Shown here piece after piece: positions 44,360-53,954 of a DNA stretch of 64,000 nt; within the stretch, counting starts at the first letter, position 1, and each line of letters starts with the position of its first letter. The notes under the pieces are model-generated. The model saw only the letters and a list, made by a program, of their open reading frames with translations. It was not told the DNA's origin and did no database searches. The translations under genes were made by a program, and so were the position numbers. Origin of the DNA: Bacteroidota bacterium (GTDB lineage Bacteria > Bacteroidota > Bacteroidia > Chitinophagales > Saprospiraceae); contig JAKQHM010000052.1 in the NCBI GenBank assembly GCA_029572935.1, positions 80,042-144,041 of the forward strand. Direction: 5' to 3'.

Positions 44360-45343
44360 TTATTTTCCTGAAGCAGTATGCTGAGGATGTCTGCTCAGAG
44401 GTTTTCCGGCAAATGGATGGTAAGATCCAACCAAGCCGACAGGTTCGGCGTGGCGAATGGAATATACGGTCTCAATGGATGCTCTGGATTCCTCCAGATC
44501 AAATCCTTCTCCGCGTAAAATATGTTCGTAGGAGCTGGTATGGAGATCTCCAAATCCCTCGCTGAACTCGAACTCCTCACCGTCTATCATAAGGGATCGA
44601 TATGTTCGTCCTTTGTTGTAGAGCACTTCGGCAGGCAGGGTATTGACATCAATGCTTAAAAAATAGCGCACACGGGCGTGTTGGTACTCAATATATCCAG
44701 CAACCCTGTCGTGAGATTTTACGTGAACCTTTTGTTCTTGAACAGGTCCAAAAAGCCAGCCCAGCAAATCGTAAAAGTGAACTCCGATGTTGGTGGCGAT
44801 ACCGCCTGATTTAGAGTCGTCACCTTTCCAGGAACTGTAATACCACTTGCCCCTTGATGTGATATAAGTTAAATCCACATCGTATTTTCCAGCCTGTTTT
44901 TGGCTATCGATCTTATTTTTAAGTTCAATCACTCGGGGATGAAGGCGCAGTTGAAGGATGGTATTCACTTTTTTGCCGGTCTCCATTGAAATTTCTTTAA
45001 GAGCATCAATATTCCAAGGATTGAGCACCAGTGGTTTTTCGCAAATCACATCGGCCCCCAGTCTCAGACCAAAACGGATGTGTGCATCGTGCAGGTAGTT
45101 GGGTGAACAAACCGAAAGGTATTCAATGCCCGTGTAACTTCTGCGCATTTTTTCCAGATGCCGGTCAAACCTTTCGAATTCTGTAAAGAAATCGGCATTT
45201 GGGAAATAACTGTCAATGATACCAACTGAATCATTTTTGTCATAGGCTGCAACAAGGTCCTGACCTGTTTCCCGTATGGCTTTCATATGTCTGGGAGCAA
45301 TATATCCGGCCGCACCCACCAGGGCGAATTTTTTTTGATTCAT
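44360..45343 (-). CDS. wbpB: UDP-N-acetyl-glucosaminuronate 3-dehydrogenase (WbpB/WlbA type)
   Basis: A 327-residue Gfo/Idh/MocA oxidoreductase: Rossmann motif VGAAGYIAPRHMKAI, CEKPLVLNPWNIDALKE with the catalytic Lys, and RGKWYYSSWKGDDSKSGGIATNIGVHFYDLLGWLFG, a signature of the WbpB/WlbA branch. It oxidises C3 of UDP-GlcNAcA, using NAD regenerated with 2-oxoglutarate. ATGA overlap with the acetyltransferase gene. The tail (HPQHTASGK) is slightly longer than usual. Confidence 0.88.
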   Translation of the reverse strand: MNQKKFALVGAAGYIAPRHMKAIRETGQDLVAAYDKNDSVGIIDSYFPNADFFTEFERFDRHLEKMRRSYTGIEYLSVCSPNYLHDAHIRFGLRLGADVICEKPLVLNPWNIDALKEISMETGKKVNTILQLRLHPRVIELKNKIDSQKQAGKYDVDLTYITSRGKWYYSSWKGDDSKSGGIATNIGVHFYDLLGWLFGPVQEQKVHVKSHDRVAGYIEYQHARVRYFLSIDVNTLPAEVLYNKGRTYRSLMIDGEEFEFSEGFGDLHTSSYEHILRGEGFDLEESRASIETVYSIRHAEPVGLVGSYHPFAGKPLSRHPQHTASGK

Positions 45344-45924
45344 GAGATCCTTTTTACGGTTTTATCAATCAGCTGATATTTTTGTCCGGACTCTGGACAG
45401 ACGGCGATTCCCTGTTCATCAAACTTCAGTTTATGGCCATATTCACTCATCCAGCCGGTTTGTCTGGCAGGATTTCCGATGACAAGGGCATAATCCGGCA
45501 CTTCTTTGGTGACCACAGCACCCGCACCTATGAAGGCAAATTTACCGATGTTGTGCCCACATACGATGGTGGCATTGGCACCAATGGATGCCCCAAATTT
45601 TACCAGGGTAGTCTGATATTGACCCCGTCTGTTGACGCCACTGCGGGGATTGATCACATTGGTAAACACCATGGAAGGTCCAAGAAAAACCTCGTCTTCA
45701 CAGATGACGCCTGTGTAGATGGATACATTGTTTTGCACTTTGACACGGTCACCCAGGACCACATCAGGACTGATGACCACATTCTGTCCAAGGTTGCAAT
45801 CCTGGCCAATTTTGCACCCGCTCATGATGTGAGAAAAATGCCAGATTCTGGTGCCCATACCAATTTGACAGCCTGCGTCGATCACCGCCGTCTCGTGTGC
45901 ATAATATCCCTCTGCCTGATCCAT
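45340..45924 (-). CDS. wbpD: UDP-3-amino-GlcNAcA N-acetyltransferase (WbpD/WlbB type)
   Basis: A 194-residue left-handed beta-helix acyltransferase with hexapeptide repeats throughout (IGMGTRIWHFSHIMSGCKIG, CNLGQNVVISPDVVLG and others), typical of WbpD trimers. It acetylates the 3-amino group to give the 2,3-diacetamido sugar. The motif MVFTNVINPRSGVNR and the C-terminal WMSEYG support this branch. One base separates it from the aminotransferase gene upstream and its end overlaps wbpB. Confidence 0.88.
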   Translation of the reverse strand: MDQAEGYYAHETAVIDAGCQIGMGTRIWHFSHIMSGCKIGQDCNLGQNVVISPDVVLGDRVKVQNNVSIYTGVICEDEVFLGPSMVFTNVINPRSGVNRRGQYQTTLVKFGASIGANATIVCGHNIGKFAFIGAGAVVTKEVPDYALVIGNPARQTGWMSEYGHKLKFDEQGIAVCPESGQKYQLIDKTVKRIS

Positions 45925-45925
45925 A

Positions 45926-47053
45926 TCAGTTTAAAAATTCCAATACTTTATCAATCACCACATCCTGCCTGGATGGATCCAACTCAGTGTGCATGGGCAA
46001 AGAGATGACCTCCTTGCACAATATTTCCGTCACAGGGAGCGGTCTCACTTCGTCGATAAATGATCTGAAAGCCTTTTGCTCATATAGTGGCAATGGGTAG
46101 TAAATGGCACAGGGCAACTGGTTGAAAGAAAGAAATTCTTTGAGCGCGTCCCTTTTGCCATTTGTGATACGCAGTGTATACTGATGGAATACATGTGTAC
46201 TGTAATTGTTGCGCGCAGGAATCAAAATATGGGGATGTCCTGAAAATCTGCTGTCGTAATAGTCAGCGGCTCTTCTTCTTGCAGCAGCATATTCATCCAG
46301 GTGATTCAGCTTGATGTCCAGGATGGCAGCCTGAATGGCATCCAGTCTGGAATTGACACCTACCAGATCGTGATAGTACTGTTTGGATTGACCGTGATTG
46401 GCGATCATCGTCAGTTTCGAAGCGAGGTCGTCGTCGTTAGTGAATATGGCACCGCCATCTCCATAACAGCCGAGATTTTTGGAGGGAAAAAAAGAGGTGC
46501 ATCCGATGTGTCCGATGGTACCCGCTTTCTGTTTTCTGCCATCTGAAAAGTAATAATCCGATCCAATGGCCTGTGCATTGTCTTCCACAACGAATAAATT
46601 GTACTCTTCTGCTATCCGCATGATTTCCTCCATGTTGGCACATTGACCGAAAAGATGTACCGGTACGATGGCTTTGGTCCGTGGCGTAATGGCCTCGCGC
46701 AGGGCCGAAGTATCGATATTGAAATCGTTAGGATCCACATCCACCATAACGGGTCTCAAACGAAGCAGTGCAATCACTTCTGCCGTAGCCACGTAAGTGA
46801 AAGCGGGGACGATGACCTCATCGCCGGGTTCCAGACCCAAAGCCATAAAGGCGATTTGAAGTGCGTCTGTTCCGTTTGCACAGGGAATCACGTGCTTCAC
46901 CTGCAGATAACGCTCCAGGTTTTCGCGAAAGGATTTTACTTTTTCTCCTCCAATGAAACTGGTGCTTTCCATGACAGAGATCACCGCTGTGTCCACCTCG
47001 GATTTAATTTTTTGGTACTGAGTGGCCAAATCCACCATTTGCAGTTTATACAT
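45926..47053 (-). CDS. wbpE: UDP-3-keto-GlcNAcA aminotransferase (WbpE/WlbC type)
   Basis: A 375-residue PLP enzyme of the DegT/DnrJ/EryC1/StrS family: FVPAFTYVAT-type loop (VIVPAFTYVATAEVIAL), VEDNAQAIGSDYY, and the PLP lysine in SFFPSKNLGCYGDGGAI. In the WbpE branch it transaminates the C3 ketone made by WbpB, using glutamate. Spaced 31 bases after ugd. The operon context fixes the assignment; other sugar transaminases share the same family motifs. Confidence 0.88.
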   Translation of the reverse strand: MYKLQMVDLATQYQKIKSEVDTAVISVMESTSFIGGEKVKSFRENLERYLQVKHVIPCANGTDALQIAFMALGLEPGDEVIVPAFTYVATAEVIALLRLRPVMVDVDPNDFNIDTSALREAITPRTKAIVPVHLFGQCANMEEIMRIAEEYNLFVVEDNAQAIGSDYYFSDGRKQKAGTIGHIGCTSFFPSKNLGCYGDGGAIFTNDDDLASKLTMIANHGQSKQYYHDLVGVNSRLDAIQAAILDIKLNHLDEYAAARRRAADYYDSRFSGHPHILIPARNNYSTHVFHQYTLRITNGKRDALKEFLSFNQLPCAIYYPLPLYEQKAFRSFIDEVRPLPVTEILCKEVISLPMHTELDPSRQDVVIDKVLEFLN

Positions 47054-47084
47054 GACTACGGTTTCAAATTATCAATTACTTTCC

Positions 47085-48389
47085 TCAGGGTCTGCCTATG
47101 CTGAAATAGGTGAATCCCTGTTCTCTCATTTTTTCCGGTTCAAAGACGTTTCTTCCATCGCAGACCAGAGGATTGCGCATAGCTTTTCTGACCTGGTCCA
47201 GATCGGGCGATCTGAATTCGCTCCATTCGGTCACGAGTACCAGTGCATCGGCATCTTCCAGTGCTTCATACATATCTGATGCCAGATTGATCCGATCGCC
47301 CCACAAGGATCTGACCTTATCCATGGCTTCGGGATCATAGGCTGTCACAGACGCCCCTCTTTTTAACAGATCTTCGATAATGTCCAATGCCGGAGCTTCC
47401 CGGATGTCATCCGTATTGGGCTTGAAAGAGAGACCCCAAATAGCAATTTTCTTTCCGCTCAGGTTTTGGCCCAGGTGGCGGTAAATTTTTTCTGTGAAAT
47501 ATTTTTTCTGATCCTGATTGACTTGCATGACGGAATCGAGGATATTGAAGTGATATCCCTCCTGATGGGCCGTATGAAACAAAGCCTTGACGTCTTTGGG
47601 AAAACAGGATCCGCCATATCCAACACCTGGAAAAAGAAATCGCTTGCCAATCCGGTTGTCAGAGCCCATTCCGATCCGGACCATGTCTACATTGGCTCCT
47701 GTGAGATCGCAAATTCGCGCAATTTCATTCATAAAACTGATGCGGACTGCGAGATACGCATTGGCAGCATATTTGGTGAGTTCTGCACTCCGCAGGTCCA
47801 TGGTGTAAATGGGATTACCCTGACGGACAAAGGGATCGTACAGTTCTTTCATCAATTGAAGGGCCTTTTGGGAGTCAGATCCGATGACCACCCGATCGGG
47901 TCTGAGAAAATCTTCTACGGCTGCACCTTCACGCAGAAATTCCGGATTGGAAACCACGTCGAATAAATGGGTTTCCAATCTTTCTGCCAGTGCAGCTTTT
48001 ACTTTTTCACCGGTGCCTACCGGTACGGTGCTCTTGTTGACCACCAGGGTATATTTTTTAATCAGGCCGCCCAGTTCAGCTGCCATGCCCAGGACATATC
48101 GCAGATCTGCAGCTCCATCCTCTCCCGGCGGGGTAGGCAATGCTAAAAATACGATTTCAGATTTATCCACTGCCTGAGCCAGTTCCGTAGTAAATTCAAG
48201 CCGGTGGGCCCGGGTATTTCTTTCGATCAGAACTTCCAATCCGGGTTCGTAGATTGGCACCAGGCCTTCCTTTAATCGGGCTATTTTATCCGAATCATTG
48301 TCCACGCAAATGACGTGGTGTCCGGTTTCTGCAAAACAGGTGCCGGTCACCAAACCGACATAACCTGTACCCACTATGGCTATTTTCAT
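47085..48389 (-). CDS. ugd: UDP-glucose 6-dehydrogenase
   Basis: A 434-residue NAD-dependent two-step oxidase making UDP-glucuronate: VGTGYVGLVTGTCFAETGH near the N-terminus, STVPVGTGEKV, and the catalytic cysteine in GVGYGGSCFPKDVKAL. It lies nine bases after wbpA. Together the two dehydrogenases give the operon two uronic-acid routes (glucose and N-acetylglucosamine), so the polymer probably contains both UDP-GlcA-derived and diacetamido sugars; this is inference. Confidence 0.93.
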   Translation of the reverse strand: MKIAIVGTGYVGLVTGTCFAETGHHVICVDNDSDKIARLKEGLVPIYEPGLEVLIERNTRAHRLEFTTELAQAVDKSEIVFLALPTPPGEDGAADLRYVLGMAAELGGLIKKYTLVVNKSTVPVGTGEKVKAALAERLETHLFDVVSNPEFLREGAAVEDFLRPDRVVIGSDSQKALQLMKELYDPFVRQGNPIYTMDLRSAELTKYAANAYLAVRISFMNEIARICDLTGANVDMVRIGMGSDNRIGKRFLFPGVGYGGSCFPKDVKALFHTAHQEGYHFNILDSVMQVNQDQKKYFTEKIYRHLGQNLSGKKIAIWGLSFKPNTDDIREAPALDIIEDLLKRGASVTAYDPEAMDKVRSLWGDRINLASDMYEALEDADALVLVTEWSEFRSPDLDQVRKAMRNPLVCDGRNVFEPEKMREQGFTYFSIGRP

Positions 48390-48398
48390 TTTTGCAAT

Positions 48399-49691
48399 TT
48401 AGAGCCTCCAGTACCGCACGCCCTGGGGAACTGTAGCCATCACCCCCTTGAGGTCGATGATGACCGGATCCTTACCCATCAGTGAGGTGAAGTATTCAGA
48501 AGTTTTATTTTTAAAATCTTTGTGCCCGACCGCAATGACCACTGCATCGTAAGGGCCGGAAGGGTGATCCAACAGACTGATGCCATATTCCTCCATCGTT
48601 TCTTCGTGGTCGGCGAGGGGATCGGTCACATCCACGCTCACTGAATAGGACCTCAATTCTTCCACCAGATCTGCAACTTTCGAATTCCTTATGTCAGCTA
48701 CATTTTCCTTGAAGGTGATCCCCATGACGAGAACCCTGCAATCGCCCGGATTTTTCTTTTTCACGATGAGGATCTGGATCAGTTTTTTGGCCACGAATGC
48801 AGGCATGCCATCGTTGATCCTGCGGCCACTCAGGATGACCTGAGGATCATATCCAAGTGCCATTGATTTATGCACCAGGTAGTAGGGATCCACGCCGATG
48901 CAATGTCCACCCACCAGACCCGGGTAAAATTTGAGAAAATTCCACTTGGTGCCTGCTGCTTCGATTACTTCCCGGGTGTCAATGCCCATCCTGTCAAAAA
49001 TAATGGCCAGCTCATTCATGAAGGAAATATTCAGGTCGCGCTGTGTATTTTCAATCACTTTGGCTGCTTCGGCCACCTTGATGGAACTGGCTTTGTAGAT
49101 ACCTGCTTCAATGATTTCGCCGTACACCTTGGCTACGGTGTCCAAGGCTTCGGCATCGCTTCCTGAAACGATTTTCAGGATATCGCGCAGGGTTTTTGAT
49201 TTGTCTCCCGGGTTGATGCGCTCCGGAGAATATCCGAGTTTGAAATCTATACTGAATCTGAGTCCGGACTGATCTTCCAGTACGGGCATACAATCCTCTT
49301 CTGTGCAGCCAGGGTAAACCGTGGATTCATACACCACATAATCTCCTTTCTTGAGAACCTTGCCCACCGTTTTGGATGCGGACAGGATGGGTTTCAGGTC
49401 AGGCACCTTGTGCTCATCCACCGGCGTAGGCACAGCCACGATAAAAAACACGGCCTCCTTGAGGTCTTCCAGCTGACTGGTGAAAAGGATATCGGCTCCT
49501 TCAAATTCAGAGGGTTCCACCTCTCGGGAAGGATCGATCTTATTGCGCATTTTTTCGAGTCGGTCTTCCCGGATATCAAAGCCGATGACCCTGAATTTTT
49601 TGGCAAATTCCAGTGCCAGTGGAAGCCCCACATATCCCAGCCCAATGACTGCGATTGCTTTCTTGCGGGATTTCAAATCATCGTAAACCAT
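48399..49691 (-). CDS. wbpA: UDP-N-acetyl-glucosamine 6-dehydrogenase (WbpA type)
   Basis: A 430-residue NAD-dependent dehydrogenase, first gene of the operon: AVIGLGYVGLPLALEFAKKF, VYESTVYPGCTEEDC, PERINPGDK and the catalytic cysteine in VGGHCIGVDPYYL. Those features (the TVYPG and GGHCIGVDPYYL forms) define the WbpA/TviB branch that oxidises UDP-GlcNAc to UDP-GlcNAcA. Transcription starts in the 399-base region to the right. Confidence 0.92.
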   Translation of the reverse strand: MVYDDLKSRKKAIAVIGLGYVGLPLALEFAKKFRVIGFDIREDRLEKMRNKIDPSREVEPSEFEGADILFTSQLEDLKEAVFFIVAVPTPVDEHKVPDLKPILSASKTVGKVLKKGDYVVYESTVYPGCTEEDCMPVLEDQSGLRFSIDFKLGYSPERINPGDKSKTLRDILKIVSGSDAEALDTVAKVYGEIIEAGIYKASSIKVAEAAKVIENTQRDLNISFMNELAIIFDRMGIDTREVIEAAGTKWNFLKFYPGLVGGHCIGVDPYYLVHKSMALGYDPQVILSGRRINDGMPAFVAKKLIQILIVKKKNPGDCRVLVMGITFKENVADIRNSKVADLVEELRSYSVSVDVTDPLADHEETMEEYGISLLDHPSGPYDAVVIAVGHKDFKNKTSEYFTSLMGKDPVIIDLKGVMATVPQGVRYWRL

Positions 49692-50090
49692 CCGATCGTT
49701 TTTGGACCCAAATTCGAACTGTCACGCCATCCTTTTCCATCTGGGTCAAATGAATAAGGCAGCAGAAGAAAATAAGATGAACCGGTCAATAAAATTCAAT
49801 CCGTTCCCGATCCCAATTCCCTTCCACTTGAAGCGCTCAGATCGTTCTGCTCTGCAAAATTAGTCATTTCATGATTATCTGAGTCATTCAAATATGGTTA
49901 TTTATACATTAAATAAAAAGTATATATTTTGAAAGCCAATATTTAACTGGTTATCCTCCAGGTGGGGAAGCCGGTTGGTATTTCGAAAACAGCGAAAGCG
50001 GGCAACGGTCCGGAGAATCCCCTTTTTTTAGGATGATTTAGGCGTTCATAAAAAAACAAATGTTCTGATTTTTCGTTAGAGAGTTCGTCT
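49692..50090. other. 399-base divergent intergenic region
   Basis: No gene. Holds the promoters for wbpA (minus) and the DUF6089 gene (plus). TAATTTTG on the minus strand (49862-49855) is a possible -7 giving a leader of about 160 bases before wbpA; the nearest TTTG upstream is 26 bases away, so this is weak. The section around 49890-49930 is very AT-rich. Confidence 0.4.
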
Positions 50091-50912
50091 ATGAAATTCA
50101 TTTTTCCGATTATTTGCTGGATAGCCCTTGCTACTTTGTCTGGTTCTGCCCAAAGAGGTGTGGAAGTTGGAGGCTGGTTGGGTGCCGCTCATTATTTTGG
50201 GGATATCAACAATCTCTACAGACTCAATGAGCCCGGACTGGCCCTGGGCGGGATTCTCCGTTATAATTTCAACTCCCGGTTATTTACACAGGGTCAGGCA
50301 AATTATGCCCGAATCAGGGGAAATGACAGCAAATCTTCCAATTCATTTGACATCCGAAGAAACCTCGCATTTTTTTCCGATATCTTCGAGATCAATCCCT
50401 CCATTGGTCTAAACTTTTTTGAATTTGTGCACGGTCGGGAGGGTTATCAGATTAGCCCCTATATGACCGGAGGTTTCTCCGTTTTTCAATATAGCCCCAA
50501 GCGCTCTTTTGAAGGTGAGGTTTATAGGCTGAGAGAAATCGGTACAGAGGGTCAGGTCAGCGGTCAGGAGTATGGTACCATTTCAGGTGCCTGGACGTTT
50601 TCCTTTGGAGTGAAATTTGATTTGAACTACCGTTGGAGCATTAACGCAGATGTCAATGCCCGATTTGCCTTCACGGATTATCTGGACGATGTCAGCACTG
50701 TGTACACCGATGCCACGCGGCTGCTCAATCAGAAAGGACCTGCTGCTGCTTTTTTTGCAGACCCGAGCATACCTGATGCTGAGAACCAGAAAATCGGGGT
50801 AAGGGGCTTTCAGCGAGGAGACAGCAAAGAAAACGACATGTTTGTGACCGCAGGGATCAGCCTGCTTTACTATTTTGGCAGACTCGACTGTCCTTCTATA
50901 TCACACCCCTAA
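50091..50912 (+). CDS. DUF6089-type outer-membrane protein
   Basis: A 273-residue exported barrel protein: signal peptide ([21 protein letters not shown]), then [34 protein letters not shown] and [27 protein letters not shown] blocks alternating polar and aromatic residues, ending [11 protein letters not shown]. This matches the DUF6089 outer-membrane family; function unknown. It is divergent from the polysaccharide operon and its stop overlaps the convergent GT2 gene by four bases. Confidence 0.82.
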   Translation: MKFIFPIICWIALATLSGSAQRGVEVGGWLGAAHYFGDINNLYRLNEPGLALGGILRYNFNSRLFTQGQANYARIRGNDSKSSNSFDIRRNLAFFSDIFEINPSIGLNFFEFVHGREGYQISPYMTGGFSVFQYSPKRSFEGEVYRLREIGTEGQVSGQEYGTISGAWTFSFGVKFDLNYRWSINADVNARFAFTDYLDDVSTVYTDATRLLNQKGPAAAFFADPSIPDAENQKIGVRGFQRGDSKENDMFVTAGISLLYYFGRLDCPSISHP

Positions 50913-51643
50913 GAACGATTGAAAATATTGTATTTCAGGATGCAGTAGATCGCTCTGAATCCATCTTTCCAGTTGATCTTTTTTCCTTCGGCATAGGTTC
51001 TTCCGTAATAGGAAATCCCGATTTCGTAAATTCTGATTTGCGGAATACGTGCTATTTTGGCAGTTACTTCGGGTTCAAATCCAAATCTCCTTTCCTTCAG
51101 ATCGAGGGACTTAATAATCTCTGACCGGAATAGTTTGTAGCAAGTCTCCATATCGGTCAGGTTGAGATTGGTAAACATATTGGACAGGAAAGTCAGAAAA
51201 TAATTGCCGATGGAATGCCAGAAGAAAAGGATGCGATGTGGTTTTCCTCCCATAAACCTGGACCCGTACACCACATCGGCGTGCCCCTGTAAAATCGGCT
51301 CCAGTAAATTGTTGTACTCCGCGGGATCATATTCCAGATCGGCATCCTGAATGATCAGGAATTCACCGGAGGCCATTTTTATGCCCTGGTGTAATGCGGC
51401 ACCCTTCCCCTTATTGACGGGTTGACTATGGTAGAGAAACCGGGTTTCCGGATGAGAGGCGATGTATTCTTTGAGAACGCGGTCCGTTGCGTCTTTGGAG
51501 CAGTCGTTCACCAGGACAATTTCTTTCTCCAGTTGGTCTATGAGCTTCACGGCCCGAACTTTGTCCAGGATCAGGTGAACGGTTTTTTCTTCGTTGTAAA
51601 CCGGGATGACGATCGATAATGTCCTCGATTTGAAAGAGCTCAT
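50909..51643 (-). CDS. Glycosyltransferase family 2 (DPM1/polyprenyl-phosphate type)
   Basis: A 244-residue GT-A transferase from ATG 51643: [12 protein letters not shown] opening, DAD motif in [12 protein letters not shown], and the [24 protein letters not shown] region seen in polyprenyl-phosphate mannose/glucose synthases. It lacks the C-terminal membrane domain of ArnC-type enzymes. It probably moves a sugar from a nucleotide to undecaprenyl phosphate. Divergent from the ferredoxin-reductase-like gene with 51 bases between. Confidence 0.85.
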   Translation of the reverse strand: MSSFKSRTLSIVIPVYNEEKTVHLILDKVRAVKLIDQLEKEIVLVNDCSKDATDRVLKEYIASHPETRFLYHSQPVNKGKGAALHQGIKMASGEFLIIQDADLEYDPAEYNNLLEPILQGHADVVYGSRFMGGKPHRILFFWHSIGNYFLTFLSNMFTNLNLTDMETCYKLFRSEIIKSLDLKERRFGFEPEVTAKIARIPQIRIYEIGISYYGRTYAEGKKINWKDGFRAIYCILKYNIFNRS

Positions 51644-51694
51644 AAACCTTACCCAAGGAATTTCGTTCCTTAGAGCGGTAAAAGTAGCATAAAA

Positions 51695-52774
51695 ATGGAT
51701 TTCCATTCCCTGATCTTAAAAGATAAAATAAACGAGACAGAAGACTCAGTCAGTCTGATGTTTGAGCCGGGTGCTGACCATCCGCTGATGAAGTATTTGC
51801 CCGGGCAGTATCTGACCCTCAAGAAAAGGGTAGGACGGGAGGAACTCCTTCGTTGTTATTCTCTTTCTTCCATTCCGGGCTCAAAGCAATTGAGCATCAC
51901 GGTAAAAAAGGTTTCAAAAGGAAAAGTATCTAGATATCTGTGTGAAACTGCTCAAGTGGGAGATGAGTTCCAGTTGGCAGGACCGCACGGTCGTTTTGTG
52001 ATTGATCCGGATCCCGAAAGGCGGTCGACCTATTATTTTTTTGCCGCCGGTAGTGGAATTACTCCAGTATTTTCCATGATTAACTCACTGCTCGAGCACG
52101 AGCCCAAGTCCCGTATCCATCTTTTGTATGGCAATCGCCGCGAACAGGACATCATATTCAGGGACAAGCTGGACCATATGGCCAGTCGCTACGAGGGGCA
52201 GTTTGTAGTGGAATATGCTCTGAGCAAGCATACCTCAGGGTTTTTATGGACCAAGCGCTCTGATTGGAGTGGACTGAAAGGCCGGATTGACTCAGGTATG
52301 GTAGCCGAATTTCTGCAAAGACATCCACCAGATTCAACTCATGCCGCTTACTATCTGTGTGGTCCGGGTGCATTTATCCAGGATCTCGAAAACCACCTGG
52401 TCCACCTGAACATTCCTACCTCTACTATTCACAAAGAGTATTTTACCCTGCCGGAATCAGAATCAGCAGCAAGTTCAGCTGAGGCGTCCTGGCCTCTGAT
52501 CTGCAATGTCCACGTGACCCTGGATCACAAATCATTTGATCTGATGCTCAATCCGGGAGAAAAAATCCTGGATGGTCTGGTCCGTCAAGGCCTTAATCCT
52601 CCATACTCCTGCTCCAGCGGAGCCTGTGCCACCTGTGTGGCCAAAGTGGTGAGCGGCAAGGTCAAAATGGACGTGGCCCTGGGTCTCGAAGAGGAGGAGG
52701 TGAAAGCCGGTTTTATATTGACCTGTCAGGCCCGTGCACTCAGCGAAGAGCTTGAGATCAACTACGATATCTGA
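51695..52774 (+). CDS. Flavin/2Fe-2S ferredoxin reductase (PaaE-like)
   Basis: A 359-residue three-domain electron-transfer protein: FAD domain with [13 protein letters not shown](P) domain with [13 protein letters not shown] and [10 protein letters not shown], and a C-terminal plant-type [2Fe-2S] domain with Cys306, Cys311, Cys314 and Cys344 (C-x4-C-x2-C...C). Such proteins supply electrons to a multicomponent oxygenase (for example PaaE for phenylacetyl-CoA epoxidase); no oxygenase gene lies nearby, so the partner is unknown. Confidence 0.85.
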   Translation: MDFHSLILKDKINETEDSVSLMFEPGADHPLMKYLPGQYLTLKKRVGREELLRCYSLSSIPGSKQLSITVKKVSKGKVSRYLCETAQVGDEFQLAGPHGRFVIDPDPERRSTYYFFAAGSGITPVFSMINSLLEHEPKSRIHLLYGNRREQDIIFRDKLDHMASRYEGQFVVEYALSKHTSGFLWTKRSDWSGLKGRIDSGMVAEFLQRHPPDSTHAAYYLCGPGAFIQDLENHLVHLNIPTSTIHKEYFTLPESESAASSAEASWPLICNVHVTLDHKSFDLMLNPGEKILDGLVRQGLNPPYSCSSGACATCVAKVVSGKVKMDVALGLEEEEVKAGFILTCQARALSEELEINYDI

Positions 52775-52944
52775 TTCATTGCAGATTTTAAAGAAACCGA
52801 AGACCCCATACTGATTTAATGTCCACGTGCTTTGTTGGATGAGGATCGATCAGGATTTTCTTCGGTATCATTCCGGATCAGGGAGCAACAATCGCTTCTG
52901 TTCTTCTGTTACAAGTCATTCACTCACACCAATTTTAGGAAATC

Positions 52945-53913
52945 ATGTCTTATCTGAATACTACGCATGACGTTTACAAGCAGGCCGCATTGACACCCGA
53001 TGTAGGTCTTTGTTGTACGACCACCCCGGTCTGGCAGTTGCCCGGGCTTAACATCCCATCGCGTATGTTGCAGATGAACTACGGTTGCGGATCCACGGTA
53101 CATCCCAGGGATCTGGTAAGGGATCCGCGCATTCTTTATGTGGGCATCGGAGGCGGAATGGAGCTACTCCAGTTTTCTTATTTTTCTAGACATAAAGCGA
53201 GTGTGATCGGCGTGGATATCGTGGATGAAATGATGGAATCCTGCCGCCGGAACCTGGTGGAAGCCGAAAGGCTCAACGATTGGTTCTCTTCTGATTTCAT
53301 TGAATTGAAAAAAGGTTCAGCACTGGATCTGCCGCTGGGTGATGAGAGCGTCGATGTGGCAGCTCAAAATTGCCTGTTCAATATCTTCAAGCTGGATGAT
53401 CTGAAAAAGGCACTTGGAGAAATGTACCGTGTACTTCGCAAGCATGGACGCCTGATTTTATCAGATCCCACCTGTGAACAAAATATACCGGTGGAACTCA
53501 AGGAAGATCCCCGACTCAGAGCACTCTGCCTCAGCGGGGCCATGCCTTTGCAGGCATACCTGGACATGATCGTGGAAGCCGGTTTCGGCACCATAGAAGT
53601 CAGGGCAAGGAGACCTTACCGCGTGCTCAGTCCGGGAACCTATGACACCAGTGAAGTGCTTTTACTCGAATCCGTGGAGGTCTGTGCGATCAAGGATCCG
53701 ATTCCTGCAGACGGACCTTGTATATTTACCGGAAAGACAGCCATCTATTATGGCGCTGAAGATCATTTTGACGACCACAAAGGTCATATCTTACTGAACA
53801 ATCAGCCACTCTCTGTTTGCGACAAGACGGCTGCTGCACTCAGAGCTTTGGGCAGGGATGATATTTATGTCTCTGAATCGACCTGGTTTTACGACGGCGG
53901 GGGATGTTGCTGA
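52945..53913 (+). CDS. arsM: Arsenosugar-type arsenite methyltransferase ArsM
   Basis: A 322-residue class I methyltransferase with paired cysteines early (GLCCTT, residues 22-25), Cys48 in NYGCGSTVHPRDLV, SAM motif LYVGIGGGMELLQF, and a C-terminal extension ending DGGGCC. From recall of the arsenosugar pathway in Bacteroidota and marine bacteria, this N- and C-terminal layout is the ArsM that methylates arsenite before ArsS (a radical SAM) adds the sugar. arsS is not in the window, so the assignment to arsenosugar synthesis depends on homology alone. Confidence 0.75.
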   Translation: MSYLNTTHDVYKQAALTPDVGLCCTTTPVWQLPGLNIPSRMLQMNYGCGSTVHPRDLVRDPRILYVGIGGGMELLQFSYFSRHKASVIGVDIVDEMMESCRRNLVEAERLNDWFSSDFIELKKGSALDLPLGDESVDVAAQNCLFNIFKLDDLKKALGEMYRVLRKHGRLILSDPTCEQNIPVELKEDPRLRALCLSGAMPLQAYLDMIVEAGFGTIEVRARRPYRVLSPGTYDTSEVLLLESVEVCAIKDPIPADGPCIFTGKTAIYYGAEDHFDDHKGHILLNNQPLSVCDKTAAALRALGRDDIYVSESTWFYDGGGCC

Positions 53914-53954
53914 TTTTTTTATTCATCTTGATATCATACCGCATCAGAAAGACC

